64,000 nt of DNA, taken from assembly GCA_013377095.1 (NCBI GenBank), contig JACAAY010000002.1, positions 55,417 through 119,416 of the forward strand, given 5' to 3'. The DNA is from Desulfuromonadales bacterium. Its GTDB lineage: Bacteria; Desulfobacterota; Desulfuromonadia; Geobacterales; Pseudopelobacteraceae. Positions 33,578-42,060 of the stretch are shown here, one piece after another. The position numbers and the translations under genes are program-made. Numbering within the stretch: position 1 is the stretch's first letter; every line of letters starts with the position of its first letter. The notes under the pieces are model-generated. The model had not been told where the DNA came from, made no database searches, and saw nothing but the letters and a program-made list of their open reading frames with translations.

Positions 33578-34669
33578 TTAGCGGTCAATCAACTCACCCA
33601 GATCCGCCTCCAGTGCGCCGGCCTGCATGTTGAGTCGATTGATGTACTGCTCATAACGCTGCTTCTGATTCTGATACAGGTCGTTGAGTTCGCTGGAGCG
33701 TTGCAGTTCCTGCAGGGTGCCGGCCGGCGATATAGTGGAGCGTTTGCGGTCGATGGTATCGATTCGTTTTTTCAGCCGGTTAATCACCCGCTCATTGACC
33801 CGCCGCAGTTGAGTAATTGAAGTTTCCACAGCCGGTCGATTCCGCGCTGCTGCTCCAGTGACGATGGCGGAAATGTCAGCAAGAAACTCGTATTCGTCGG
33901 ACTTTGCCGCCATCCAGGCACCCTCTGCCCGCGCACGTTCTCCGACGTTGAAATAATGCTTCAGGGCATCTTCGTTTACCAGGGGTAATGCGGTGAGTTC
34001 GTTTTGAACAACCTCGAATCTGGTGCGGAGACGGATGAGATCATTTTTGTTCCGCGTGTCACTGCCCTGTTCCGCGGGTTTTCTGGCGATAGTGGCAAGT
34101 TGCTCTTCCAAGATGGAGAGCTTTCCCTGGAGCAGTCTGCGTCGATCAACCAGGGCCGCCATGCGCTTGCCTTCCTCGTCAAAACGCTCGGACATGGATG
34201 CCAGTTGTCCTTCAAACGTTTTGAATCCGGCTGACAGGGCGGAATAGCGTCCCGGCCATTGCCCGTCAGGCGCTGCGCTACCCGAAGATAGTACGGACAG
34301 GTCAGCGTCCAATTCTTCCTCGTGCTCCTGCAGCCAGTCGCCATAACTGTCAAACAGCTCCATAATATTCCGAAGATCGTCCTCCCTGTTGGGGAGTGCC
34401 AGCAGCGTTATGGCATCGATCTCCCTGCTCAATTCGCTCTGTTCCGTTTTCACGAGTGAAAGCAGAAATCGAAGGTCCTCCAAGCTGCGCAGGGTAAGGC
34501 GCTTCTCACGCTCCAACCGTTTATCCCGCTCGGAAAGTCGTTGGCCCGTTTCCCTGCCCGACTCCCGTTTTCCCGCTGCCGTGGCCGGATCGCTGGGGAC
34601 GAGGCAGAGACAGACACCGAACAGACAGGCGCCGATACATGCTCTTACAGAACGCAGGGAATGTTTCAT
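33578..34669 (-). CDS. Exported coiled-coil protein of unknown function
   Basis: The product is 363 residues with a signal peptide (about 1-32, ending near PATAAG). The rest is almost all helix and rich in Glu, Arg, Leu and Lys, with long predicted coiled coils (about 45-110, 150-240 and 285-360). No catalytic motif is seen. It lies 61 bases downstream of the YehS-like gene on the same strand. A scaffold or peptidoglycan/envelope role would fit its shape, but nothing in the sequence proves it. Confidence 0.65.
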   Translation of the reverse strand: MKHSLRSVRACIGACLFGVCLCLVPSDPATAAGKRESGRETGQRLSERDKRLEREKRLTLRSLEDLRFLLSLVKTEQSELSREIDAITLLALPNREDDLRNIMELFDSYGDWLQEHEEELDADLSVLSSGSAAPDGQWPGRYSALSAGFKTFEGQLASMSERFDEEGKRMAALVDRRRLLQGKLSILEEQLATIARKPAEQGSDTRNKNDLIRLRTRFEVVQNELTALPLVNEDALKHYFNVGERARAEGAWMAAKSDEYEFLADISAIVTGAAARNRPAVETSITQLRRVNERVINRLKKRIDTIDRKRSTISPAGTLQELQRSSELNDLYQNQKQRYEQYINRLNMQAGALEADLGELIDR

Positions 34670-34730
34670 GATCGTATTCCTTTACCGAATCACCGCTTCT
34701 GACGATTTCGCGATGCACCGCCCGAGAGTA

Positions 34731-35207
34731 TTACTCTCCGTTACGCAGGCCCAGCCCTGCCAAAAAGCCCATCAGAAATCGGTCACTGCATTCCTTGTAA
34801 TGTTTATGGCCCTGCTTTCTAAACAGGGCGGAAAGTTCGTGTTTTGACAATTCAATACCGCCCAGTTTCAGGATCGCCAGCATGTCATCCTCTTTCAAAT
34901 CCAGGGCGATCCTTAGCTTTTTCAGGATGACATTGTTGGTCAGCGCTGTGCTTGGTGCACTATCCCCGGCGGGTGCGCCTTCCCGTGCGCCCCGTTTATT
35001 GATGATCAAACCGTCCAGAAAAAAACCGAGCACCGGGTCAGTGCAGGGGATGTGGCCGTCCTCATCTTCAGTTGTCTGTAGCGCGGTCAGGGTGGATTGG
35101 GCGACCGTACGTCCGGCCAGTCCGAAAATGTGGATCATGGTCGCATCGTCAAGGTTCAGTGCGTTCCGGATGCTCCGGAGAATGTTGTTTCGTGCTGTTA
35201 TTGCCAT
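34731..35207 (-). CDS. DUF1456 (YehS-type) protein
   Basis: The product is 158 residues made of two related halves of the DUF1456 type. The first begins NNILRSIRNALNLDDATMIHIF and the second NNVILKKLRIALDLKEDDMLAIL; each is followed by a segment that ends in LGFFLDGLI or LMGFLAGLG. The internal repeat is clear. The biochemical function of the family is unknown. The ATG at 35207 has GGAG upstream. It is divergent from ssb. Confidence 0.85.
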   Translation of the reverse strand: MAITARNNILRSIRNALNLDDATMIHIFGLAGRTVAQSTLTALQTTEDEDGHIPCTDPVLGFFLDGLIINKRGAREGAPAGDSAPSTALTNNVILKKLRIALDLKEDDMLAILKLGGIELSKHELSALFRKQGHKHYKECSDRFLMGFLAGLGLRNGE

Positions 35208-35408
35208 AGGGGTCTCCGTTCATTTTTCACATAACGTGGTACCATGTTTCTCGCTTCTTTGCCATGCCGATGATTGGGTTTGGTTGGATCGTTTTTTTGA
35301 TATTGAGTAAGCCAACCATCTGAGGTATTGTTTGCCAAAACTATCGTGGTTGTTTTTTGGGAATCGAGTACGCGACTCCAGAGCCCATTTAACGTAAGGA
35401 GCATAATT

Positions 35409-35837
35409 ATGGCCAGTCTCAACAAAGTAATGCTGATCGGAAATCTGGGCAAGGATCCGGAGGTGCGCTACACCGCATCGGGTCAGGCCGTTGCCAGTTT
35501 CAATCTGGCGACCAGCGAAAAGTTCAAGAACAAGAGTGGTGAATGGGAAGAACGCACGGAGTGGCACCGTATAACCCTCTGGGCCCGGCTGGCAGAGATT
35601 GCCGGGGAGTACCTCTCCAAGGGCAAAACGGTCTACATCGAGGGTCGTCTGCAGACCAGGGAATACGAAAAAGACGGCATCAAACGCTATACAACCGAGA
35701 TCGTCGGCGAAAAGATGCAGATGCTGTCACCCAAAGGGGAGCGCCGGGGCGGAGACTCCAATTTCGGCGCTCCAACGGGCAATGGCGGCGGCAGCAGCGA
35801 ACCACCCCCTTTTCAGGATGACGATATTCCCTTCTAA
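35409..35837 (+). CDS. ssb: Single-stranded DNA-binding protein
   Basis: The 142-residue protein has an N-terminal OB fold (about 1-108: [18 protein letters not shown], then [18 protein letters not shown] and [15 protein letters not shown]). A short Gly/Asn-rich linker follows, and then the acidic tip DDDIPF, which binds partner repair and replication proteins. The start at 35409 follows AAGGAG. The linker is shorter than in E. coli SSB. It is followed by the second riboswitch unit. Confidence 0.95.
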   Translation: MASLNKVMLIGNLGKDPEVRYTASGQAVASFNLATSEKFKNKSGEWEERTEWHRITLWARLAEIAGEYLSKGKTVYIEGRLQTREYEKDGIKRYTTEIVGEKMQMLSPKGERRGGDSNFGAPTGNGGGSSEPPPFQDDDIPF

Positions 35838-35851
35838 TGAAAAAATGAGCC

Positions 35852-35881
35852 TTGACTTTTGCCGGTCAAATTGACTAGACT
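35852..35881 (+). promoter_or_regulatory. Sigma-70-type promoter of the second GEMM-Ib unit
   Basis: TTGACT (35852-35857) and TAGACT (35876-35881) are 18 bases apart. The spacer contains GTCAA at 35865-35869, inverted relative to the -35, and a second TTGAC at 35871-35875. These repeats overlap the promoter and could be an operator. Start of transcription is expected near 35888, before the aptamer. Confidence 0.7.
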
Positions 35882-35905
35882 GTTTCTACATAACGAACAT
35901 ACCAT

Positions 35906-36018
35906 AGATACACGATACTACTAAACCATCCGCGAGGATGGGGCGGAAAGCCTCAGGATCTCCAGTAGACAGCCGGGCTACCGAAATATCACTTTGATAA
36001 ACGGTAGCCCGGTTTTTT
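35906..36018 (+). promoter_or_regulatory. GEMM-Ib cyclic dinucleotide riboswitch (3',3'-cGAMP type) with overlapping terminator
   Basis: The aptamer shows CACGATACTACTAAACC, the stem CCATCCGCGAGGATGG, then GGCGGAAAGCC and GCCGGGCTACCGAAATATC. The nucleotide at the Vc2 G20 position is A, the mark of the cGAMP-preferring GEMM-Ib group. The aptamer strand CCGGGCTACCG (35973-35983) is fully complementary to CGGTAGCCCGG (36002-36012), which is followed by seven T residues. Forming the terminator would destroy the aptamer, so ligand binding should permit read-through. The controlled gene encodes a PilZ-like protein. Confidence 0.93.
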
Positions 36019-36122
36019 TGTCTTGCGTCCAGCGTATAACTCTTTTGATCAGTTGAAAGCCGGGACTACCGGATGCTGACCTGCACATACAGTATGCACA
36101 TCAAGCCATACGAGGTTAGGCC

Positions 36123-36923
36123 ATGAGCGCTGAACACTATCACAGAGTCGATATGAGCAAATATTTTAACATCAAACAGAAAGCGTTTCTGATTAATATG
36201 TCCGAGAGTCGCGACAAAGAAACGTATGAATCGCTGAGCGGGACCATTGTCGGACGCAGTGGGGATTCCATTGCCCTGCAGATTCCCTATCCCACCGACT
36301 ATGCCAGCCAGTCGAGTCAGGCTCGGAAACACACCTTCAAGCTTAATACCGAGGCGATGGGAAGCGGAATTCAGGTGATTGCGGATCTCGTAAAGGTTGA
36401 AGCGGGCAATATCCTGCACCTCAAGCTGCGCAGCAACCTGGAGATGTATCAACGTCGCCAGGTTCCCCGCATTGATACCACTGTAAAACTGATTCAAGTT
36501 CAGCGCAGTAGCTCTCTTGAAGCCTACCGCAAGGAGTTTCTGCGTATAACCGACCAGCTGAAGAGTCAGGGTGTTCCCGCCAACCTCCAGATGCAGGATG
36601 CAACAGTCAACCTCGGTGTCGGAGGGGTTCGTGTTGTTTGTGAAGCAAAGGTCACTCCTTTCGCACTGTCCCTGTTTTTGCTGGATTTTGATGATAACGA
36701 CACACCGGTGTGCGCTTTGGGAGACCTGGTGTGGGAGCGCCTTGAAAAGGATTCAAGGATGTGTGGCTACCGTTTTATCCTGGTCAGCAAGGCCGACCAG
36801 GAGCGGATCAGCAGTTATATCCAGGCACAGCGGAAGAAACAGAAAGTTTTTGTCCCCCAGGCAAAGGCCTACTGGGAACTGCTCGACCGAATGGTGAATG
36901 ACGGCGCGCTGAAGCAGCATTGA
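36123..36923 (+). CDS. PilZ-domain-like protein
   Basis: The product is 266 residues with no signal peptide or membrane helix. The N-terminal half (about 20-115) resembles the YcgR-type partner domain of PilZ proteins. YQRRQVPRID (about 110-118) matches the RxxxR start of PilZ, and VNLGVGGVRVV (about 160) sits where the (D/N)xSxxG motif is expected, although the Asp/Ser is not conserved. PilZ domains bind c-di-GMP; the divergent second motif makes binding uncertain. Its expression is controlled by a cGAMP-type riboswitch. This would connect two cyclic dinucleotide pathways. Confidence 0.7.
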   Translation: MSAEHYHRVDMSKYFNIKQKAFLINMSESRDKETYESLSGTIVGRSGDSIALQIPYPTDYASQSSQARKHTFKLNTEAMGSGIQVIADLVKVEAGNILHLKLRSNLEMYQRRQVPRIDTTVKLIQVQRSSSLEAYRKEFLRITDQLKSQGVPANLQMQDATVNLGVGGVRVVCEAKVTPFALSLFLLDFDDNDTPVCALGDLVWERLEKDSRMCGYRFILVSKADQERISSYIQAQRKKQKVFVPQAKAYWELLDRMVNDGALKQH

Positions 36924-37047
36924 TAATCAGGAGCAGTGCTGAAACACATCCCTCTTTCCCCGCGGGGAGCCAGGATCAGACTCCTTGCCTTGGTACGGTA
37001 ACAGCCATCAATTATAAAATTGAACAGAGCCCGGAAAAAAGGTAGAC

Positions 37048-38820
37048 TTGGCCTGTTTTGGACAGACCACACACCGGGAAACATCGACTATTAAAGAACT
37101 CGCCAGACTCATCCCCTACCTTCGTACGCTCCGCTGGCGTTATGCCGGAGGCGCGCTTTTTCTCCTTGCTACCAACGGTTTTGCCCTGCTGATCCCCTGG
37201 TTTATGAAACTGGCGGTTGAGGCCCTTCAGAAGCCGGTCACGGCCCGTTTTACCGCCTCCACCTGCTCCCTGATTATTGTCCTGCTGGCGGCATTTCACT
37301 GTGTCACCCGCATCTATTCCCGAACGCTGATTCTCAATGCGGCCCGTATCATCGAGTACCGGATCCGCGAAGACCTCTTCCGGCGCCTGCTGTTGCTGGA
37401 CTTGCCCTTCTTTTCCGGCAGCAGGACCGGTGATATCCTCTCCCGTTTTTCCAACGACCTGACCAATGTGCGCATGCTGACCGGTTTTGCCGTCATGAGC
37501 GCCATGAATACCGCGATTTTGTATGTCGCCGCCGTGACGCTGATGCTGCGTATCCACCCCTGGTTGACGGTATGCGCCATTGCACCGTTTCCGCTGATGG
37601 TTTTGCTGGTAAAAAAGGTTAGCCACCACATGTTCAAGCGTTCCCTGGCAGCACAGGAGGAACTGGCACGGCTGACGAGTCTTTCGGAGGAGTCGGTCTC
37701 GGCGGTGCGTCTGATCAAATCCTACTGTCGTGAGGAGCATTTTCAGGGCCTGTTCGAAGAGGTGGCTGAATGTTATCTTGGACACAACCTGGTGATGGCG
37801 CGTTTGCGCGGTCTGATCATCCCGGTTATGGCCGGTGCAACCGGGACCGGAACCCTGATCGTGCTGTTCCTGGGGGGCCGCCTTGTGATCGAGAGAGCAA
37901 TCACCCTGGGGGATTTTGTCGCCTTCAGTGGTTATCTGGCCATGCTGGTCTGGCCAACGGCCATCATGGGGTGGATTCTGACCATGATGCAGCGTGGGGC
38001 TTCCTCCATGTCGCGGTTGAATGCGATCCTGTCCGCCGAACCGATGGTGGCGGATGCAGCGGATGCAGCGCCTCTAACGGAGGTGAGTCAGGGAATCGAG
38101 CTGCGCAATGTGTCGTTTGGCTTTGAGGGAGGCAAGCTGCTGGATGGTATTTCATGCCATATCGCGCCCGGCGAGCGCATCGGCATCACCGGCGAAGTGG
38201 GCAGTGGCAAGACTTCCCTGCTCAGGCTGATTCCCCGGCTGTTGCCCGTGGCTGATGGCATGATCCTGATCGATGGAAAGGATATCAACCATATCACATT
38301 GGCCAGTTTGAGGTCGCTGATCGGGTATGTGCCCCAGGAGGCGTTTCTGTTCTCCCGCAGTATCCGGGAAAACATCGCCTATGGCGTGGAAGATGAAGGG
38401 GCCGATGTTGAAGAGGCGGCCCGCCAGGCTGGTTTCATGGATGATGTGAATAATTTCCGGGATGGGTTGGATACGCTGGTGGGTGAAAAAGGTGTCTCAC
38501 TCTCGGGGGGGCAGAAACAGCGGCTGTCCATTGCACGTGCGTTGCTGCCCGGCCCGCGTATCCTGCTATTGGACGACCCACTCTCTGCCGTCGATGCAGG
38601 GCGCGAGGAGGAGGTACTGGGAGAGTTGGGCAAGTTTTACGCTAACCGCACCGTGCTGATCGTTTCCCACCGTTTATCGGTCTTCAGGGATTGCAATCGG
38701 ATCCTGGTGCTGAAAGACGGCTGCATAGCGGAACAGGGGAGTCCCGCCGAACTGCTGGCGCATAATGGACTCTATGCCGAGATGCACCGCATGCAGCGGA
38801 TGCGGGAGGAGTTTTTGTAG
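37048..38820 (+). CDS. ABC exporter, fused membrane and ATPase domains (MsbA-like)
   Basis: The product is 590 residues. Six membrane segments fill about 30-310. The nucleotide-binding domain (about 345-585) has Walker A GEVGSGKTS (about 383), the Q-loop region IGYVPQEAFLFSRSI, the signature LSGGQKQRL, Walker B ILLLDDPLSAVD and the switch His in VSHRL. Homodimeric transporters of this type flip lipids or export peptides and drugs. The start is uncertain: no ATG precedes the first helix in frame, and TTG 37048 with a weak site is the best option. It is 124 bases after the PilZ-like gene, so it may be co-transcribed from the riboswitch promoter. Confidence 0.85.
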   Translation: MACFGQTTHRETSTIKELARLIPYLRTLRWRYAGGALFLLATNGFALLIPWFMKLAVEALQKPVTARFTASTCSLIIVLLAAFHCVTRIYSRTLILNAARIIEYRIREDLFRRLLLLDLPFFSGSRTGDILSRFSNDLTNVRMLTGFAVMSAMNTAILYVAAVTLMLRIHPWLTVCAIAPFPLMVLLVKKVSHHMFKRSLAAQEELARLTSLSEESVSAVRLIKSYCREEHFQGLFEEVAECYLGHNLVMARLRGLIIPVMAGATGTGTLIVLFLGGRLVIERAITLGDFVAFSGYLAMLVWPTAIMGWILTMMQRGASSMSRLNAILSAEPMVADAADAAPLTEVSQGIELRNVSFGFEGGKLLDGISCHIAPGERIGITGEVGSGKTSLLRLIPRLLPVADGMILIDGKDINHITLASLRSLIGYVPQEAFLFSRSIRENIAYGVEDEGADVEEAARQAGFMDDVNNFRDGLDTLVGEKGVSLSGGQKQRLSIARALLPGPRILLLDDPLSAVDAGREEEVLGELGKFYANRTVLIVSHRLSVFRDCNRILVLKDGCIAEQGSPAELLAHNGLYAEMHRMQRMREEFL

Positions 38821-38830
38821 CCGGTAAATT

Positions 38831-39991
38831 TTATTCTCTCTGCTTATCGATTTCCTTCTGCTTGACCTCCGCATCAATCAACTCCGCCGTGACCTTGCCC
38901 AGTTTTATAGTCGTTTCAACCCTGACCGGAACGTGATTTTCATCATTGGTCACCCAGATAAAAACATCACCCGCCCGTTTGAAAATACCCTCGGTCTTGA
39001 TCAGCGGATGCAGCAACAGGGTGTCGGCCCGCCTGAATCCGGGCAAAAAAATCTTTTCGCGACGCACAACCTCCACCGGTACGGAGGTGTAGATGTTACT
39101 GTCAAAAATGTGGAGTGTCTCTGTTGTACCCACCTGGAGCGGCCGGTTGCGAAGGTAGTACAGCCCTGACAAAATATCGAGTACATCGCTGGTGGGCAGT
39201 GCCTCCTGTACGCTCGTCTGTTTGAGCAGATCAATCCAGAAAACGCTTTTCTCCCGCAAGAACAGGGTAAAGCCCCTGTCTCCCACAAATTTTCCCTCCA
39301 GTTGCCTGATTTTGGTGATGATGTAATTGCCGCCGAGCAGACGCGTCTCGATCAGGTCATCCACCGGGTAGATGCTTGCAATGACCAGGCTGGATGTGAC
39401 CCGCAAGGTGATTTTTACGGCACTCTTTTCCTGCTTTGCCTCAAGTATTCCCGAGCCGACCGGGAACCCCAAGAGGGTGATGCGGTAGGAGAGTACCTCC
39501 TGCTCCGCGGACATGAATTCCATTGCCGTTCGCAGCGGAGGAGTAATTTCAATGACGGTGCTTGTTGGAGATTTCTTGTGTATTTCAGAGTGGCTCTGTG
39601 CAGCGACACCACTTACGTGCTCTTGGGGAGTTGGCAGGGGAGAGGGGACTGGTTGAGGCTCTGGTTGTTGAGAGGGTTGTTGGGCAGGTAGCGGTGGCTG
39701 GCTGCTCGCTTCGTTATTACTTTCACGTCTTCCGTTTTCAGCTGGTTCCGGTTCATTCTGTTCAGATGCTTTCGTAGTGTGGTCTTGTGGTTCCTGCGGC
39801 TCGGTGAGGGATTCGTGCTTGGATTCTGTGGAAGCGGTGAGATCGACCATAACAGCCTGGGATAACATTATCGGACCTGTCAGGTCATACCTGCCAAACC
39901 AGCCCAGCGCATAGATGAACAGGACATGGGTCAGGATCGATGCCAGCAGGGACAGAGTGAATAATATTATGGTGCGACGGCTTTCATGCAT
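38831..39991 (-). CDS. DUF3108-type protein with TonB-like N-terminus
   Basis: From the ATG at 39991 the product is 386 residues. One N-terminal membrane helix (about 8-30) is followed by a Pro/Gln/Glu-rich spacer (about 50-140), as in TonB-like proteins. A C-terminal DUF3108-like domain (about 170-370) follows, starting SYRITLLGFPVGSGILEA. A GTG 36 bases upstream is in frame, but lies right at the group II intron junction. The protein is probably anchored in the inner membrane with its bulk in the periplasm. Function is unknown. It converges with the ABC exporter gene (ten-base gap). Confidence 0.7.
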   Translation of the reverse strand: MHESRRTIILFTLSLLASILTHVLFIYALGWFGRYDLTGPIMLSQAVMVDLTASTESKHESLTEPQEPQDHTTKASEQNEPEPAENGRRESNNEASSQPPLPAQQPSQQPEPQPVPSPLPTPQEHVSGVAAQSHSEIHKKSPTSTVIEITPPLRTAMEFMSAEQEVLSYRITLLGFPVGSGILEAKQEKSAVKITLRVTSSLVIASIYPVDDLIETRLLGGNYIITKIRQLEGKFVGDRGFTLFLREKSVFWIDLLKQTSVQEALPTSDVLDILSGLYYLRNRPLQVGTTETLHIFDSNIYTSVPVEVVRREKIFLPGFRRADTLLLHPLIKTEGIFKRAGDVFIWVTNDENHVPVRVETTIKLGKVTAELIDAEVKQKEIDKQRE

Positions 39992-40030
39992 AGGATAACC
40001 ATACCACGGGATCAAGCTCCTTTGCACTTC

Positions 40031-41974
40031 ATCGGGTAGGAGGCGGGATTACTCCCGCCGTCCTCCCACACCACCGTGCGTACGGTTCCGTACACGGCGG
40101 TTCACGTTGATTGTTGAAAGCGGTGAAACTGGTTGAGTAGTGAGAGTAGCCCCAGTTTCAAGAAGTAGGATGTATCAAAGGCTTGATTCATATGCGAGGC
40201 TCCTGAGTTCCACCAGGGGCCTCTTTTATTGAGAGCGCTTCTCCACGCCCGTGCCTCTGACAATCCGCGTTGCATCAGTTTCTTCATTCTCGTGTAGGGA
40301 CGTTTCCACTGCCGCCACAGTATGCAGCGCAGTTTCCGACGCATCCATCCATCGAGGTCCTCAAAGGGTTTCTTTACTTCGGACAGCTTGAAGTAATTCG
40401 ACCATCCACGCAGTATCGGAGTGATTTCTTCGATGACTCGCCTCAGGTTTCTTCCTCTCCCTTTGCGGCTTATTTCACGAATTTTGGACTTGATCCGCTC
40501 CAGCGCCTTTTCCCCTACTTTGAGTTTGGGGGTGCGGTGGTGCGTCATGCCATAGCCGAGAAAGATTCGCTTCCAGGGACGGTCAACAGCACTCTTCTCT
40601 TGATTGACCGTGAGTTTCAACCGTGTTTCAAGGAATGTGGTGATGGAGGTCATTACCCGTTCTGCTGATCGCCGTGTTCTGACATAGGTATTACAGTCAT
40701 CAGCATAGCGGCAGAAGGTATGCCCCCGATTCTCAAGCTCCTTGTCCAGTTCGTCGAGCAGGATGTTGGACAACAGGGGAGATAATGGTCCTCCCTGTGG
40801 TGTCCCTTCCTTTCGCGGGGAAATGATACCCCCCTCGAAAAGCCCGGCTTGCAGGTAGCTGCGAATAAGATGCAGTACCCGCTTGTCTTTGACTTTCCTG
40901 GATACCCGCGACATGAGGATATCGTGGTTGACTCGGTCGAAAAATTTAGCAAGGTCAATATCAACCACCCATCTCAGGCCGTTTGCTACTGCTGCGCGGG
41001 CGGCCTGTACCGCCTGATGGGCGCTCTTGCCGGGACGAAACCCGTAGGAGCTTGCGCTAAAGCCGGGTTCAAACAGCGGCCCCAGTTCCTGATGCACTGC
41101 CTGCTGGATGAGACGGTCAAGGACGGTGGGAATTCCCAACATCCTTGAGCCTCCACCCGGTTTGGGAATTTCTACTTTACGTACCGGTTGAGGTTTATAT
41201 GTCCCGTTCAACAGTTCTTCTTTGATGCGCGGCCAGTCTGTTTGCAGGTATCCTTTCAACTGACCGGTAGACATGTTGTCCACGCCTGCCGCTCCATTGT
41301 TGGATACCACCCGGTTGTAGGCCTTCTGCATATTGGCACGACTGACTATTTCTTCCATCAGCCGCGCTTCCGCTTCCGCCCAGCAGGTCTCTCTCGTTAC
41401 CGTGACGCCTGATGCACCGTTGTCATGCTCTCGGGACTTCCGGCCCCTACCCTCCAACATGGCCCCCGGCATCTCTTCCGGGACTTCTGCCTTTACTCGC
41501 GCCATCGAAATTCAAGGCTCCTGTTCGTTCCAACGTGTTCAGCCCTTTGCCGGTCGGTTAATCCGGCTCATATGGCTTCTGCTGACTTCTGCCGAACATC
41601 AAGGCAGTCTGTTTCCAGATTGCCTCGCACTGGATTTCGCCCGGTGCTGGACGGCAGATCTCCCCGGGTAATGCGCGTGACCTTCACCCCATATACCCGC
41701 CGCATATACAGACACACCCTCACGGATGGTTATAGGGCTTCGAAGAACTGTGCCTTCTCGCCCGGATGTGGCTGCCTCGTATGCGATTTCTGTTCGTCGG
41801 GCCGGGGTTTTGCCTACGGCTTCCTTCAGATTCCGGGTCACCCCGGACACCCTTGCCGTTCAGCTGACGGTTCCCACCATCAGGGTCCGTAGAGGACTTG
41901 CACCTCCAAGTCACAAATCAGCTACCACAGCTGATTCGATGGCGCTTGAGCGCCACGCGCCCTGCCGGGCGCAC
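40031..41974 (-). mobile_element. Group IIC intron (1.94 kb)
   Basis: On the reverse strand the element begins GTGCGCCCGGCAGGGCGC and ends CCTACCCGAT. The 5' half folds like class C introns (TTGGAGGTGCAAGTCC, AAGGGTGTCCGG and AATCTGAAGGAAGC blocks). Domain V, GAACCGCCGTGTACGGAAC and its partner strand ending ACGGTGGTGTGGGAGG, closely resembles the known Oceanobacillus group IIC domain V. Domain VI is the ACGGCGGGAGTAATCCCGCC hairpin. A maturase lies in domain IV. The 5' end lies seven bases after a perfect terminator stem, the typical class C target. Both ends are visible, so it appears complete. Confidence 0.93.
40102..41505 (-). CDS. ltrA: Group II intron reverse transcriptase/maturase (class C)
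   Basis: The product is 467 residues. Reverse transcriptase blocks run from NNGAAGVDNMS and IPKPGGGSRMLGIPTVLDRLIQQA through GFRPGKSAHQAV, DIDLAKFFDRVNHD and GTPQGGPLSPLLSNI to the catalytic FCRYADD. The X/maturase domain (about 340-440) has GWSNYFKLSEVKKPF and LRCILWRQWKRP. It ends with a short class-C-type tail and no H-N-H endonuclease domain, in keeping with insertion at terminators by an endonuclease-independent route. All catalytic residues are present, so it could be active. Confidence 0.95.
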   Translation of the reverse strand: MARVKAEVPEEMPGAMLEGRGRKSREHDNGASGVTVTRETCWAEAEARLMEEIVSRANMQKAYNRVVSNNGAAGVDNMSTGQLKGYLQTDWPRIKEELLNGTYKPQPVRKVEIPKPGGGSRMLGIPTVLDRLIQQAVHQELGPLFEPGFSASSYGFRPGKSAHQAVQAARAAVANGLRWVVDIDLAKFFDRVNHDILMSRVSRKVKDKRVLHLIRSYLQAGLFEGGIISPRKEGTPQGGPLSPLLSNILLDELDKELENRGHTFCRYADDCNTYVRTRRSAERVMTSITTFLETRLKLTVNQEKSAVDRPWKRIFLGYGMTHHRTPKLKVGEKALERIKSKIREISRKGRGRNLRRVIEEITPILRGWSNYFKLSEVKKPFEDLDGWMRRKLRCILWRQWKRPYTRMKKLMQRGLSEARAWRSALNKRGPWWNSGASHMNQAFDTSYFLKLGLLSLLNQFHRFQQST

Positions 41975-41980
41975 ACATGA

Positions 41981-42008
41981 AAAAGCCCCGGATTGCTCCG
42001 GGGCTTTT
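41981..42008 (-). terminator. Terminator of the OmcB-like cluster; intron insertion site
   Basis: AAAAGCCCCGGA and its perfect complement flank the loop TTGC, giving a 12-pair stem with T residues on the reverse strand. The intron begins seven bases past it. A second hairpin (AGCTGGGTGG/CCACCCAGCT, 42028-42054) sits between it and the stop codon of the cytochrome gene. Confidence 0.9.
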
Positions 42009-42060
42009 GGGATAAAGAGCTGAATTTAGCTGGGTGGATTCAGCCCACCCAGCTCCGGAC

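Noticed and set aside
40015..40027. GTG start for the DUF3108 protein at 40027
   Set aside because: It lies in the few bases between the intron end and the ATG at 39991. The AGGAG nearby is inside that frame and not upstream of it.
40031..41974. Insertion sequence with transposase
   Set aside because: The protein is a reverse transcriptase/maturase and both ends show group II ribozyme sequences. There are no terminal inverted repeats.
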